Source: Comamonas sp. BIGb0152
GTDB taxonomy: Bacteria; Pseudomonadota; Gammaproteobacteria; Burkholderiales; Burkholderiaceae_C
Reading direction: 5' to 3'
DNA length: 64,000 bases
Assembly (NCBI RefSeq): GCF_024809975.1
Contig: NZ_JANUDY010000006.1
Coordinates: 1-64,000, forward strand
A model generated the notes under the pieces. It saw only the letters and a program-made list of their open reading frames with translations. It was not told the DNA's origin and searched no databases. Positions 1 to 8,188 of this stretch are shown one piece after another. Position 1 is the first letter of the stretch. Each line of letters starts with the position of its first letter. A program made the translations under genes and the position numbers.

Positions 1-66
1 ATCCGGCAGGATTCCTCTGAGTTGCTGAAGCGTGGTAACTCCAGTTTCCCAGACCTGTCCGGTTGA
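1..66 (+). CDS. possible 3' end of a gene cut by the window start
   Basis: The first reading frame is open from base 1 to a TGA at 64-66 and would encode 21 residues ending in FPDLSG. This could be the C-terminus of a gene that begins outside the window. The fragment is too short to identify or to show coding bias, so it may be chance. Confidence 0.2.
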   Translation: MRQDSSELLKRGNSSFPDLSG

Positions 67-242
67 ACAACCTATTGAAACATCACACCTAGGGAATGCG
101 ACGGCGCGTCACCAAAAGCGCTGGAGGGGGCCAGGCGGGAGCGCAGGTATGGCCGCAGAAAAGCAGCTCCTCAACCTCGGGGCTTGGGAGTCTTCTGCTA
201 TCGAATCAGCTGCGAATCCGGGGCATTACCGCCGGTTACGAG
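67..242. other. intergenic stretch, nothing recognised
   Basis: This is the space between the possible gene end at the left edge and the stop codon of the MFS gene. I see no tRNA, convincing hairpin with T-tract, or repeat here. Base composition is slightly less GC-rich than the genes. Confidence 0.4.
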
Positions 243-1457
243 TTAGACGGACCTTGGCCGCAGGCACCACAGGGCCGTGCCCGCGATGCTGGCGGCCAGC
301 ACCAGCACCCACAGTGCGCCCAGTTGCCAGCGCTCCAGCGCCAGGCCAAACAGAAAAGGTGCACTGGCCTGCGCCATGCGGGCCGGCACCATCAGCAGGC
401 CCTGGCGCTGGCCATAGCCTTGTGCGCCAAACATGGCCAGCGGCAAGGTGCCGATGACCACGGTCATGATGCCGTTGCCCAGGCCAAAGGCCAGCGCATA
501 GCCCCAGCCTGCCGAGGCACCGAACACCGCCAGGATCAAGGCCGCCAGCGGGTAGGCGATGACGGCAATGCGCGCCGACCACAGCGGATGCGCGCGGCGC
601 AGAAAAGCGTAGTCCGCAATACGGCCCGCCACCTGTGCTGGCCCCACCAGCGCGGCGGCCGCCACCGCCGCAGCAGCCGTGGCGCCGCTGACGGCCAGCA
701 GGCGCGGCAGGTGCGACATCATCGAGGTGCCGATGAACCAGACGGCTGCAAATGTCAGCGCCAGCAATGCCAGCGTGCCCATTTGTCCGCGCAAAGAAGC
801 GGCCGGGGCTGGGGGCAAGTCGGCGCCCTGGGCGGGCAAGGGGGATGCAGGGGCCGTGCGGCTTGGCGCCTGCGGCAAGCTGGCATGCAGGGGCAGCAGC
901 ACCAGCAACTGCACGGCTGCCCAGACCAGGCAGGCCTCGCGCCAGCCCCAGCTGTGCAGCAGCCAGGTGGTCAGGGGCCAGCTCAAGGTGCTGGCAAAAC
1001 CGCCAAACAAGGTGATGCCCACAATGCTGCCGCGCGCCGCCTTGCCATACAGGCGCACGGCAGTGGCAAAGGCTGCCTCGTACAGCCCCGCGCCCATCGC
1101 CAGCCCCAGCAGCAGCCAGACCGCAAACAGCTGGCCCTGCGTCTGCACGCGGGACAGCAGCACCAGGCCCAATGCAAACAGCAAGTTGGTGGCCATCAGC
1201 AGCGGGCGCCCGCCCCAGCGGTCAATGAGCCGCCCCGCGACGGGGCCGGTGAGCGCCATCACCAGCAAGGCCAGCGAAAATGCGGCAAAGATGCGCGATG
1301 ACGGCAGGCCCAGGCTCTCGCCCATCGCGCCCGCCAAAATGGCCGGCAAGTAAAACGCCGATCCCCAGGACAGCATCTGCCCCAGGCCCAGTTTGCAGGT
1401 GGTCAGCACCTGCCTGGGAGCAAAGGCGTTGGGCGGGAAAAGGGGCATGGTCGGCAT
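243..1457 (-). CDS. MFS transporter
   Basis: This is a 404-residue integral membrane protein of the major facilitator superfamily, acting in the inner membrane. About twelve hydrophobic segments alternate with short loops. The motif GRLIDRWGGRP between segments 2 and 3 is the MFS motif A. The start chosen is the second of three closely spaced ATGs (1481, 1457, 1448); none has a strong ribosome site. It lies 145 bases downstream of the LysR gene on the same strand, so the two may be co-transcribed. The substrate cannot be read from sequence. The neighbouring hydrolase and Bug receptor suggest an organic acid or ester-derived compound, which is inference. Confidence 0.85.
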   Translation of the reverse strand: MPTMPLFPPNAFAPRQVLTTCKLGLGQMLSWGSAFYLPAILAGAMGESLGLPSSRIFAAFSLALLVMALTGPVAGRLIDRWGGRPLLMATNLLFALGLVLLSRVQTQGQLFAVWLLLGLAMGAGLYEAAFATAVRLYGKAARGSIVGITLFGGFASTLSWPLTTWLLHSWGWREACLVWAAVQLLVLLPLHASLPQAPSRTAPASPLPAQGADLPPAPAASLRGQMGTLALLALTFAAVWFIGTSMMSHLPRLLAVSGATAAAAVAAAALVGPAQVAGRIADYAFLRRAHPLWSARIAVIAYPLAALILAVFGASAGWGYALAFGLGNGIMTVVIGTLPLAMFGAQGYGQRQGLLMVPARMAQASAPFLFGLALERWQLGALWVLVLAASIAGTALWCLRPRSV

Positions 1458-1602
1458 CGGGTCATCGCAGCAGCGCGCCATTGTGCCGGGTATGGCCGCC
1501 CCACACAGTCACTCTGGCGCCGCTCGCGCGACCCAGGCCGTCGGCAAAGCCGCGACGGGGCGGCCGATGCGGGGCGCGGTGAAAGGCTGGAGATGCGGCA
1601 AC

Positions 1603-2505
1603 TTAACGGGGCGGCACTGCCTGCAGGGCCTGTGCATGGCGCAGCAGGCGCTCGCGCATATCCTGCGCGGCAGGGCTCAGCGATTGCCCGGCCAGCCGCA
1701 AAATACCCAGCCGGCGCATGCGCTGGGGCCCCACCAAGGGCACAAAGGCCAGGCGCTCTGCGAGCATGGCAGGCACCCCCAAGCGCGCCAGCACCGTCAC
1801 CCCTACATTCGCCTCCAAAAGCGCCAGCATGGTCAGCATGGTGCTCACCTGCATCACCGGCTGCTGCAACCAGCGTGCTTGCTCAGGCCATGCGGCCAGC
1901 TGGTGGTGTGCGGTGGTACCTAGCAAGGGCAGGCCTTGCAGCGCCTCCCAGCGCAGGCGTTTGCGCGCCGCCAGCGGGTGGCTGCGGCTGCAGACCAGGC
2001 CGAACGGGTCATCCACCAGCGGATCGACAACGATTTCCGCCGTGCCCGAGACCGTGCTGCCCACACCAAAATCGACCTCGCCATCGAGCACCATGCGTTC
2101 GATGTTGCGCGAGTTGTCGTCCAGCAGCCGAACCGACACGCCCGGATAGTCCTGCTGGTAGCCCTGTACCAGCCGGGGCAGCCAGTTGCCAGCCACCGCT
2201 GCAATGGCCGCCACCGTCAGCGTGCCCCGGTCCTTGCGCACAAAGGCGGACACGGCGCTTGCCGTGCGGTCATGGTGCAGCACCAACTCGCGCAGATAGG
2301 GCAGGCACTGGCGGCCCAGCGGTGTCAGCAGTGAGCGCCGTCCCGGCTCCAGCAGCGCGCCACCCAGGCGCTCTTCCAGCGCCTGAATCGATTTGCTGAT
2401 GGCCGGCTGGGTGCGAAACGCCTTGTCGGCAGCGGCATGAAAGCCGCCGTGTTCCGCCACCAACAGGAAGTGGCGCACCTGGGCAATGGGCAAATCGGTC
2501 AGCAT
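1603..2505 (-). CDS. LysR-family transcriptional regulator
   Basis: This is a 300-residue DNA-binding regulator of normal LysR length. Residues 1-65 form the winged helix-turn-helix (AAADKAFRTQPAISKSIQALE is the recognition region). The rest is the periplasmic-binding-protein-like effector domain, including the VDFGVGS segment. It is divergent from the alpha/beta hydrolase gene, with a 79-base shared promoter region containing a perfect inverted repeat. This is the classical arrangement for a LysR protein controlling its neighbour and itself. The effector is unknown. The MFS gene follows on the same strand. Confidence 0.92.
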   Translation of the reverse strand: MLTDLPIAQVRHFLLVAEHGGFHAAADKAFRTQPAISKSIQALEERLGGALLEPGRRSLLTPLGRQCLPYLRELVLHHDRTASAVSAFVRKDRGTLTVAAIAAVAGNWLPRLVQGYQQDYPGVSVRLLDDNSRNIERMVLDGEVDFGVGSTVSGTAEIVVDPLVDDPFGLVCSRSHPLAARKRLRWEALQGLPLLGTTAHHQLAAWPEQARWLQQPVMQVSTMLTMLALLEANVGVTVLARLGVPAMLAERLAFVPLVGPQRMRRLGILRLAGQSLSPAAQDMRERLLRHAQALQAVPPR

Positions 2506-2524
2506 GGCAGCTGATTCCTTTTAC

Positions 2525-2538
2525 TTATCAAAAGATAA
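2525..2538. promoter_or_regulatory. candidate LysR operator (inverted repeat)
   Basis: TTATC-AAAA-GATAA is a perfect 5-bp inverted repeat in an AT-rich island inside the 79-base divergent region between the LysR gene and the hydrolase. LysR sites are usually short interrupted palindromes in exactly this position. Binding by this regulator is inferred. Confidence 0.5.
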
Positions 2539-2584
2539 ATATTATTCCCTATGTAGATCAGACCTGCCTGACTACGATGGCGCC

Positions 2585-3424
2585 ATGCCTGAGACTGCCC
2601 TTTTGCCTGACGCCGACCCAGAGGCCTGGCCCCTGAGCCGCCCTGCGGCCCCGCTGGATTCCATCGACTGGGCCGCACTGCGCGGCCCGCTGGTGGTTGC
2701 CCTGCCTGGCGCTGGCTGCAGCCCTGCGGTGCTGGGCGCGGTGCGTGCACCGGGCTGGACGGTACAGCCGGTGGACTGGGCCCAGCCTCCGCACAGCCCC
2801 TACGCTTGCGATCCGCCTGCGGTGGCGCAGCGGCTGGCCGATGGTTTGCGCGCGCGCGTTCAGGACCGGCAGGCCGGCCCCGTGGTGCTGCTGGGCTACT
2901 CCGTCGGTGGCGTGCTGGCGCTGATGACGGCGCTGCAACCCCGCTTGCCGCTGGCAGGGGTGGTGACCGGCAATACCGGCGCCCACAGCCGCCGCCACGG
3001 AGACCCGGGCTTTCCCCAGCGCGTGCGGGAGGCATGGACCCCTGCCGCCCAGCAGGCGTTTCTGCAGGCCTGCTTCGCATCGCCGCCACCGCCAGCGCTG
3101 TGGCAGCAGCTGTGCGACTACCTCGCCAGCCTGCCGCCCGCCGCCCTGCTGCAAAGCCTTGAAGGGCTGCGCGCCGTGGATCTGAGCGCGCAGCTGCGGT
3201 CGCTGCCATGCCCCGTTCTGGTACTGCACGGCGAGCGCGACCAGCGCCGCAGCGTAGCCGATGCCAGGGAGCTGGCAGCCTGCATCGGGCATGCCCGCCT
3301 GCAGCTGCTGCCCGGCGGCCATACCCCGATGGTGGATTGCCCGCAGCAGTACCTGCAGGCCCTGCACCCTTTTCTGCACATGCTGCGCAGCACACCGCCC
3401 GCCCAGCCAGAACGCCCAGCTTAA
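2585..3424 (+). CDS. alpha/beta-fold hydrolase
   Basis: This is a predicted 279-residue cytoplasmic serine hydrolase. The nucleophile elbow is G-Y-S-V-G-G with Ser106. A plausible acid is Asp219 in HGERDQ and the catalytic histidine is His246 in GGHTPM, so the triad order is normal. The ATG at 2585 was chosen because it starts just before the conserved region; the frame is open further upstream but runs into the regulator's promoter. The Bug receptor gene follows after 19 bases, suggesting one transcript. The substrate is unknown; ester or lactone cleavage linked to the imported compound is inference. Confidence 0.85.
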   Translation: MPETALLPDADPEAWPLSRPAAPLDSIDWAALRGPLVVALPGAGCSPAVLGAVRAPGWTVQPVDWAQPPHSPYACDPPAVAQRLADGLRARVQDRQAGPVVLLGYSVGGVLALMTALQPRLPLAGVVTGNTGAHSRRHGDPGFPQRVREAWTPAAQQAFLQACFASPPPPALWQQLCDYLASLPPAALLQSLEGLRAVDLSAQLRSLPCPVLVLHGERDQRRSVADARELAACIGHARLQLLPGGHTPMVDCPQQYLQALHPFLHMLRSTPPAQPERPA

Positions 3425-3443
3425 AAACCCAGGAGACAAGACC

Positions 3444-4439
3444 ATGCCTAGTTTCAACCCCTCCCGCCGCAGCCTGCTGCAAGGCATGGCCAGCCTGCCC
3501 TTGGCCTGCCTGCCGGTCGCCCGCGCCCTTGCCAGCACAGCCGCCTGGCCAGCGACCAAGCCCATCAGCATCATCGTGCCCTCCGCCTCCGGGGGCGCCG
3601 CCGATTTCATTGCCCGCACCTTCGCCCAGCATGTGCCGCGCACGCTGCCCGGGGCCACCGTGGTTGTGGACAACCGGCCCGGGGCGGCGGGCATCCTGGG
3701 CACACTGGCCGCCAAAAGCGCTGCCGCGGATGGCTACACCTTTCTGCTGACCAGCAATTCCACGCATGCCGCCAATGTCTCGCTCTACCGCAAGCTGCGC
3801 TATGACCCGCTCAAGGATTTTGTGCAAATCGGCATGTTTGGCCATTTCAGCTCCGTGCTGCTGGTGCGCGCCAACGCCCCCTTCAAAACCCTGCCCGAGC
3901 TGATAGCGGCTGCGCGCAGCCAACCTGGCAAGCTGAACTATGGCTACTACAGCTCATCGTCCCAGGTGCCCGCCGAGCTGCTGCGGGTGCTGGCCAAGCT
4001 GGACTTCCAGGGCGCCTCCTACAAGTCGGTCACCCAGATCCTGACCGATCTGATGGGGGGCCAGTTGGACTTTGTCTTTATCGATACCTTGTCTGCCGCG
4101 CCCGCGCTGCAAAATGACCGGCTGCGCCCCATCGCCGTATCCAGCCCACAACCACTGCCGGCACTGGCACAGGTGCCTGCGGCCCATACCGTGGTTCCGG
4201 GGCTCGAAGTGCAGGGTTGGTTTGGCCTGGCCGCCCCCGCAGGGACACCCGCCGTGGCCGTGGAGGGCATGGGCCGCGCCTTGCAGCAGGCCATGGCCGA
4301 CAGCGCGGTTCAACAGGCATTTTCAGAACGCGGCTTTGAGAACCAGTGGCGCTCCGGGCCCGACCTGCAGCGCTTCATCCAGGACGACATCCGCCGCTGG
4401 GCCAAGTGGGTGGACATGGCCGGCATTGAGCGGCTGTAA
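3444..4439 (+). CDS. Bug-family (tripartite tricarboxylate transport) periplasmic receptor
   Basis: This is a 331-residue secreted solute-binding protein of the Bug/TctC family, which is greatly expanded in Comamonadaceae and Bordetella. An AGGAGA ribosome site precedes the ATG. The N-terminus has SRRSLLQG followed by a hydrophobic stretch ending near ALAST, so export could be by Tat or Sec. The core shows the family pattern: PISIIVPSASGG at the start of the mature protein, VDNRPGAAGILG, and DGYTFLL. No TctA or TctB membrane genes are adjacent, which is common for orphan Bug receptors. The ligand is unknown, probably a carboxylated compound. Confidence 0.9.
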   Translation: MPSFNPSRRSLLQGMASLPLACLPVARALASTAAWPATKPISIIVPSASGGAADFIARTFAQHVPRTLPGATVVVDNRPGAAGILGTLAAKSAAADGYTFLLTSNSTHAANVSLYRKLRYDPLKDFVQIGMFGHFSSVLLVRANAPFKTLPELIAAARSQPGKLNYGYYSSSSQVPAELLRVLAKLDFQGASYKSVTQILTDLMGGQLDFVFIDTLSAAPALQNDRLRPIAVSSPQPLPALAQVPAAHTVVPGLEVQGWFGLAAPAGTPAVAVEGMGRALQQAMADSAVQQAFSERGFENQWRSGPDLQRFIQDDIRRWAKWVDMAGIERL

Positions 4440-4459
4440 AGCAGCTCGCGCGTGGGTGC

Positions 4460-5209
4460 CTAACGGGCTGCCAGCCAGTGCTGCACAATCGCCAGCGCAT
4501 AACGGCTGGCCACCGTCTGGACAAAGGCCGGAAAGTCCAGATGCGCGCTGTCATCGGCCCGGTCCGAGATGCTGCGCATGGCGGCAAACGGCAGGCCGTG
4601 GTCAGCGCAGACCTGGGCGACGGCAGCACCTTCCATTTCCACCGCCAACGCATCCAGCCCGGCGGACTGCAAGCCGCTGCGCAAGGCCTGTACTTCGGCG
4701 GCACTGCTGACAAAGCGGTCGCCGCTGACGACCAGGCCCTGGTGCATCTGCGGCGCGGGCAAGCCCAGCTCAGCGGTCCAGGCCGCCGCGCCGCTGGCCA
4801 GGCACTGCTGCACGGCCTCGGCCAGTTGTGCGCTCAGGGCCACGTCGCAGTCAAAGCGTGCCCGGCCATAGCCCGGCACCTCGTAGCGCGGAAAAATCGG
4901 CGATGCATCCATGTCGTGCTGCGCATAGCTGCGGGCCACCACCACGTCGCCCACTTGTACGCCCTCGCCCAGGCCGCCGGCCACACCGGTAAAGACGATG
5001 GCCTCGGCGCCAAAGCGCTCGATCAAGCTCACCGCCGTGCTGGCTGCTGCCACCTTGCCAATGCCCGACAGCGCCAGCACCACCGCGTGGCCGTGCAGCT
5101 GGCCGCAGGTGTAGCGGCGGCCGGCATAGTCGGTGCTGCGGGCATCAGACAGCAAGCCGGCAATGCCGGCCTGCTCTTCGGGCAGGGCGCTGAGAATGGC
5201 GAGGGTCAC
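4460..5209 (-). CDS. mtnN: 5'-methylthioadenosine/S-adenosylhomocysteine nucleosidase
   Basis: This is a 249-residue cytoplasmic enzyme that hydrolyses methylthioadenosine and S-adenosylhomocysteine to adenine plus the thio-sugar, clearing inhibitory by-products of methylation and polyamine synthesis. Family signatures are ILSALPEEQ at the N-terminus, FTGVAGGL, VEMEGAAVAQV (substrate-binding Met and Glu) and SDRADD near the C-terminus, which holds the general-acid aspartate. Translation starts at a GTG (5209-5207) with AGGA seven bases upstream. It is convergent with the Bug receptor gene and separated from fadD upstream by an intrinsic terminator. Confidence 0.93.
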   Translation of the reverse strand: MTLAILSALPEEQAGIAGLLSDARSTDYAGRRYTCGQLHGHAVVLALSGIGKVAAASTAVSLIERFGAEAIVFTGVAGGLGEGVQVGDVVVARSYAQHDMDASPIFPRYEVPGYGRARFDCDVALSAQLAEAVQQCLASGAAAWTAELGLPAPQMHQGLVVSGDRFVSSAAEVQALRSGLQSAGLDALAVEMEGAAVAQVCADHGLPFAAMRSISDRADDSAHLDFPAFVQTVASRYALAIVQHWLAAR

Positions 5210-5220
5210 GTCAGAATCCT

Positions 5221-5256
5221 AAACAAGAAAGCGGAGATTGTCGCTGCAATCTCCGC
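5221..5256 (-). terminator. intrinsic terminator of fadD
   Basis: A perfect 10-bp stem (GCGGAGATTG with CAATCTCCGC, 5231-5256) has a 6-base loop. Read leftward it is followed by a T-rich run (TTTCTTGTTT, 5230-5221). It lies between the fadD stop and the mtnN start, so it ends the fadD transcript. Confidence 0.8.
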
Positions 5257-5318
5257 CCTCGGTGCTTTCGCTACGGTGTCGGCGGCAGCGCTGCTGCGGC
5301 GCAGTGCCGCTGCAGCGC

Positions 5319-7007
5319 TCAGGCTTTGGTCGTTTCGTCCCGCAGCTCGCGCCGCAGTATCTTGCCCACTGGTGTCTTGGGCAGGTTGTCGCGAAACTCG
5401 ATGTACTTGGGCCGCTTGTAGCCGGTCAGGTGCTCGGCACAATGCGCGCGCAACTGCGCCTCGGTCACATCGGCCGACTTGCGCACCACCACCAGCTTGA
5501 TGGCCTCGCCGGTCTTCTCGTCCGGCACCCCCACCACCGCGCATTCGGCCACGCCGGGGAAGGAGGCGGCCACGTCTTCCACCTCATTGGGATAGACGTT
5601 GAAGCCGCTGACCAGCACCATGTCCTTCTTGCGGTCGACGATGCGGAACATGCCATCGGGCTCCATGATGCCGATGTCGCCCGAGCGGAAGAACTGGTCC
5701 TCGGTCATGGACTTGGCGGTCTCGTCCGGGCGCTGCCAGTAGCCGGCCATCACCTGGGGCCCACGTATGCAGACTTCGCCGCGCTCGCCCTGCGCCACGG
5801 GCTCGCCGGCATCGTCCAAGATCGCCATGTCAGTGCCCGGCATCGGGTAGCCAATGGAGCCCGAGGCCTTCTGGCCTGTGCCCACAAAGTTGCAGCTGGC
5901 CACCGGGCTGGTCTCGGACAGGCCATAGCCTTCGACGATAGGCTGGCCGGTGCGCTGCAGCCAGCGCTCAGCCACCGAGGACTGCACGGCCGCGCCGCCC
6001 CCCACCACCACGCGCAGGTTTTTCCAGTTCACCTTGTCGAAATCGGGGTGGCTCATCAGCCCATTGAACAAGGTGTTGACCGCGGGCAAGGTGTGGAACT
6101 CGTACTTGCCCAGCTCGCCCAACACCGCCTTCATGTCGCGCGGATTGGGGATCAGCAGCACCTGGTGGCCCAGGCGCATGGACAGCAGAAAACAGACCGT
6201 GAACGCGAAGATATGGTAGAGCGGCAGCGCGCAGACGCACAGGGGCTGCTCGCCTTGCGGAATGGTTTTGAGCGCCGGCCCATACCAGGCCTGTACCTGC
6301 ATCACATTGGCGCCCAGGTTGCGGTGCAGCAGCACGGCGCCCTTGGCCACGCCGGTGGTGCCGCCGGTGTATTGCAGCGCGGCCATGTCGTCTGGCCCGA
6401 TCTCCACCGGCGAGAAGGCATGGCGCTCACCCTGGCGCAGCGCGTCCTGGTAGCGGATGCTGCGCTCCAGGCTGAAAGGCGGCACCAGCTTCTTGCTGTG
6501 GCGCACCACCCAGTTGACGATGCTGCCCTTGAGCAGGCCCAGGCAATCGCCCATGCTGCAGACGATGATCTTGTCGAGCTGGCGGTGCGCGGCGCAGTTC
6601 TGCACGGTGGCGCCAAAGTTCTCCAGCACGATCATCACCTTGGCACCACTGTCCTTGAGCTGGTGGTCCAGCTCCGAGGCGGTGTAGAGCGGGTTGACAT
6701 TGACCACCACCAGCCCGGCGCGCAGCACGGCCGCCACGGCCACCGCATACTGCGGCACATTGGGCATCATCAGCGCCACGCGGTCGCCCTTGGTCAGCGG
6801 CAGGGTCTGCAGGTAGGCGGCCAGCGCCACGCTGTATTCATCGAGCTGGCGGTAGCTAAAGCGCGCGCCCATGTAGTGCAGCGCGGTGCGGTCGGCATAC
6901 TGGATAAAGGCCTGGTTGAGCAGCTGCACCAAGGTGGGAATGCGCTCGGGGTCGATGTCCTCGGGAATCTCAGGGGGGTAGGCGGCCAGCCACGGGCGTT
7001 CGGTCAT
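5319..7007 (-). CDS. fadD: long-chain fatty-acid--CoA ligase
   Basis: This 562-residue AMP-forming ligase activates fatty acids to acyl-CoA for beta-oxidation. The adenylate-forming motifs are present in order: YTGGTTGVAKG (P-loop), EGYGLSETSP (adenine binding), GDIGIMEPDG then RKKDMVLVSGFNVYPNEVE (hinge and the FadD-type fatty-acyl signature), and the C-terminal lysine in KTPVGKILRR. An AGGAGA site seven bases before the ATG at 7007 fixes the start. It is probably transcribed alone, since terminators lie on both sides. A weak promoter-like pair (TTGGAA about 7119-7114, CAATAG 7096-7091) lies upstream. Confidence 0.92.
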   Translation of the reverse strand: MTERPWLAAYPPEIPEDIDPERIPTLVQLLNQAFIQYADRTALHYMGARFSYRQLDEYSVALAAYLQTLPLTKGDRVALMMPNVPQYAVAVAAVLRAGLVVVNVNPLYTASELDHQLKDSGAKVMIVLENFGATVQNCAAHRQLDKIIVCSMGDCLGLLKGSIVNWVVRHSKKLVPPFSLERSIRYQDALRQGERHAFSPVEIGPDDMAALQYTGGTTGVAKGAVLLHRNLGANVMQVQAWYGPALKTIPQGEQPLCVCALPLYHIFAFTVCFLLSMRLGHQVLLIPNPRDMKAVLGELGKYEFHTLPAVNTLFNGLMSHPDFDKVNWKNLRVVVGGGAAVQSSVAERWLQRTGQPIVEGYGLSETSPVASCNFVGTGQKASGSIGYPMPGTDMAILDDAGEPVAQGERGEVCIRGPQVMAGYWQRPDETAKSMTEDQFFRSGDIGIMEPDGMFRIVDRKKDMVLVSGFNVYPNEVEDVAASFPGVAECAVVGVPDEKTGEAIKLVVVRKSADVTEAQLRAHCAEHLTGYKRPKYIEFRDNLPKTPVGKILRRELRDETTKA

Positions 7008-7143
7008 GCACAAGTCTCCTGTTGGCGCTTCTGCGGGTGCCAGCGCCCTCTGCGCCTGGCTCGCTGCTCGCCATGTTGTTAGATCGCGTTCTATTGTGCA
7101 AATTCTGCGCCGATTCCAAGTCTGGAAATACCCTTGCAAAAGA

Positions 7144-7172
7144 CAAAAAAAGCCATGACCGAGGCCATGGCT
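7144..7172 (-). terminator. intrinsic terminator of the lipoprotein gene
   Basis: A 7-bp stem AGCCATG/CATGGCT (7151-7157 with 7166-7172) is followed, reading leftward, by seven T residues. It sits 21 bases past the stop codon of the lipoprotein gene and upstream of fadD. Confidence 0.75.
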
Positions 7173-7193
7173 GGGTATCAGCAGCAGAAACCG

Positions 7194-8036
7194 TCAGCGC
7201 CCTGCGGGCGCAGCCACAGCTGACGCCTTCTCTTCATCGGCCTTGGCGTTGGGTTTTTCCTTGCCAAACAGCACATCGGAATCGTCCTGCTTGGTCTCGT
7301 AATAGGGCTGCTGGTCAATCTCGTAGGGGAAGGGCGGCACCGTCAGCACCCCGTTGAAGTAGCCGGTGCTCTCGCGCATGGAGCGCGCCAGGTCTTGCGC
7401 CCAGCGATCCAGCGCGCGGCCGGCGGCCAGAAAATCAACGCTGCTGCGGATCGGCGGACGCACCAGGCGCTGGTCCACCAGCACCTGTGCTTCCACATAG
7501 CCGCCATTGCTGGTGGTGAACTGGTAGGACACATAGGCCACCGGGCGGGCAAAGTAGACGCCGGCTGCTTCCAGCCGGCCCGCCATCGCCGCATCGTTCT
7601 TGACCAGCCAATCGCTGCTGTTGGCCGTGCGCTTGATGCGCAGGCAGTCCACGCGGCCAATGTTGAGGCCCTGGGTGCGCTCGACGAGCACGCCCTTTTG
7701 CTTGGGGCAGTCCTGGGTCCAGACGGTGCTGCGGTTGTTCAGGTCATCTACGTTGGAGCGCAGCGACATCACGCCGACCAGCTCTCCCAGCTGGGTGCGC
7801 ATCTGCCAGAGCTTGGCCTGCAGCGGCTTGTCCTGGGCCAGGTCCTGGGGCAGCACATCCAGCAGCTCGCTGTCCGTGCCCCAGTAGGTCCACTGCAGAG
7901 CGGCGTTTTGGTCCATGGACACCAGGGTGCGACCGACCGGCTCCACATGGGAGGGCAGCGGCGCGCAGGCGCTCAGTACCACGGCTGCGGCGGCACACCC
8001 CAGCCAGGACAGAGAACGGGCAGCAGAAAAAGACAT
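7194..8036 (-). CDS. uncharacterised lipoprotein
   Basis: This is a 280-residue predicted lipoprotein. The start at 8036 gives a signal sequence ending in the lipobox LSAC (Cys24), and AGGATC precedes the ATG. The mature protein is hydrophilic and contains four further cysteines or so, no recognised motif, and a charged Lys/Glu/Ala-rich tail. I do not recognise the family with certainty. It follows the M48-pilin gene on the same strand after 152 bases and has its own terminator. Position 2 after the lipid-modified Cys is Ala, so sorting to the outer membrane is expected. Confidence 0.7.
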   Translation of the reverse strand: MSFSAARSLSWLGCAAAAVVLSACAPLPSHVEPVGRTLVSMDQNAALQWTYWGTDSELLDVLPQDLAQDKPLQAKLWQMRTQLGELVGVMSLRSNVDDLNNRSTVWTQDCPKQKGVLVERTQGLNIGRVDCLRIKRTANSSDWLVKNDAAMAGRLEAAGVYFARPVAYVSYQFTTSNGGYVEAQVLVDQRLVRPPIRSSVDFLAAGRALDRWAQDLARSMRESTGYFNGVLTVPPFPYEIDQQPYYETKQDDSDVLFGKEKPNAKADEEKASAVAAPAGR

Positions 8037-8188
8037 AGACGGATCCTGAAAACAGTAGCGGCGGCCAACAGTACAGCGCGTGGCCTGTGCCACCGCCAAG
8101 CCCTGCATCATAGCAAGGCCCTTGCGGATTCTGTCTGAGGCCGCCGGGGCGAATCAGGAGACTTTGGCAGTGAATGTATCAAAATGCA

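Noticed and set aside
5238..7082. A 614-codon rightward frame opposite fadD.
   Set aside because: Antisense of fadD, His/Gly/Ala/Val-rich, with no recognised motif.
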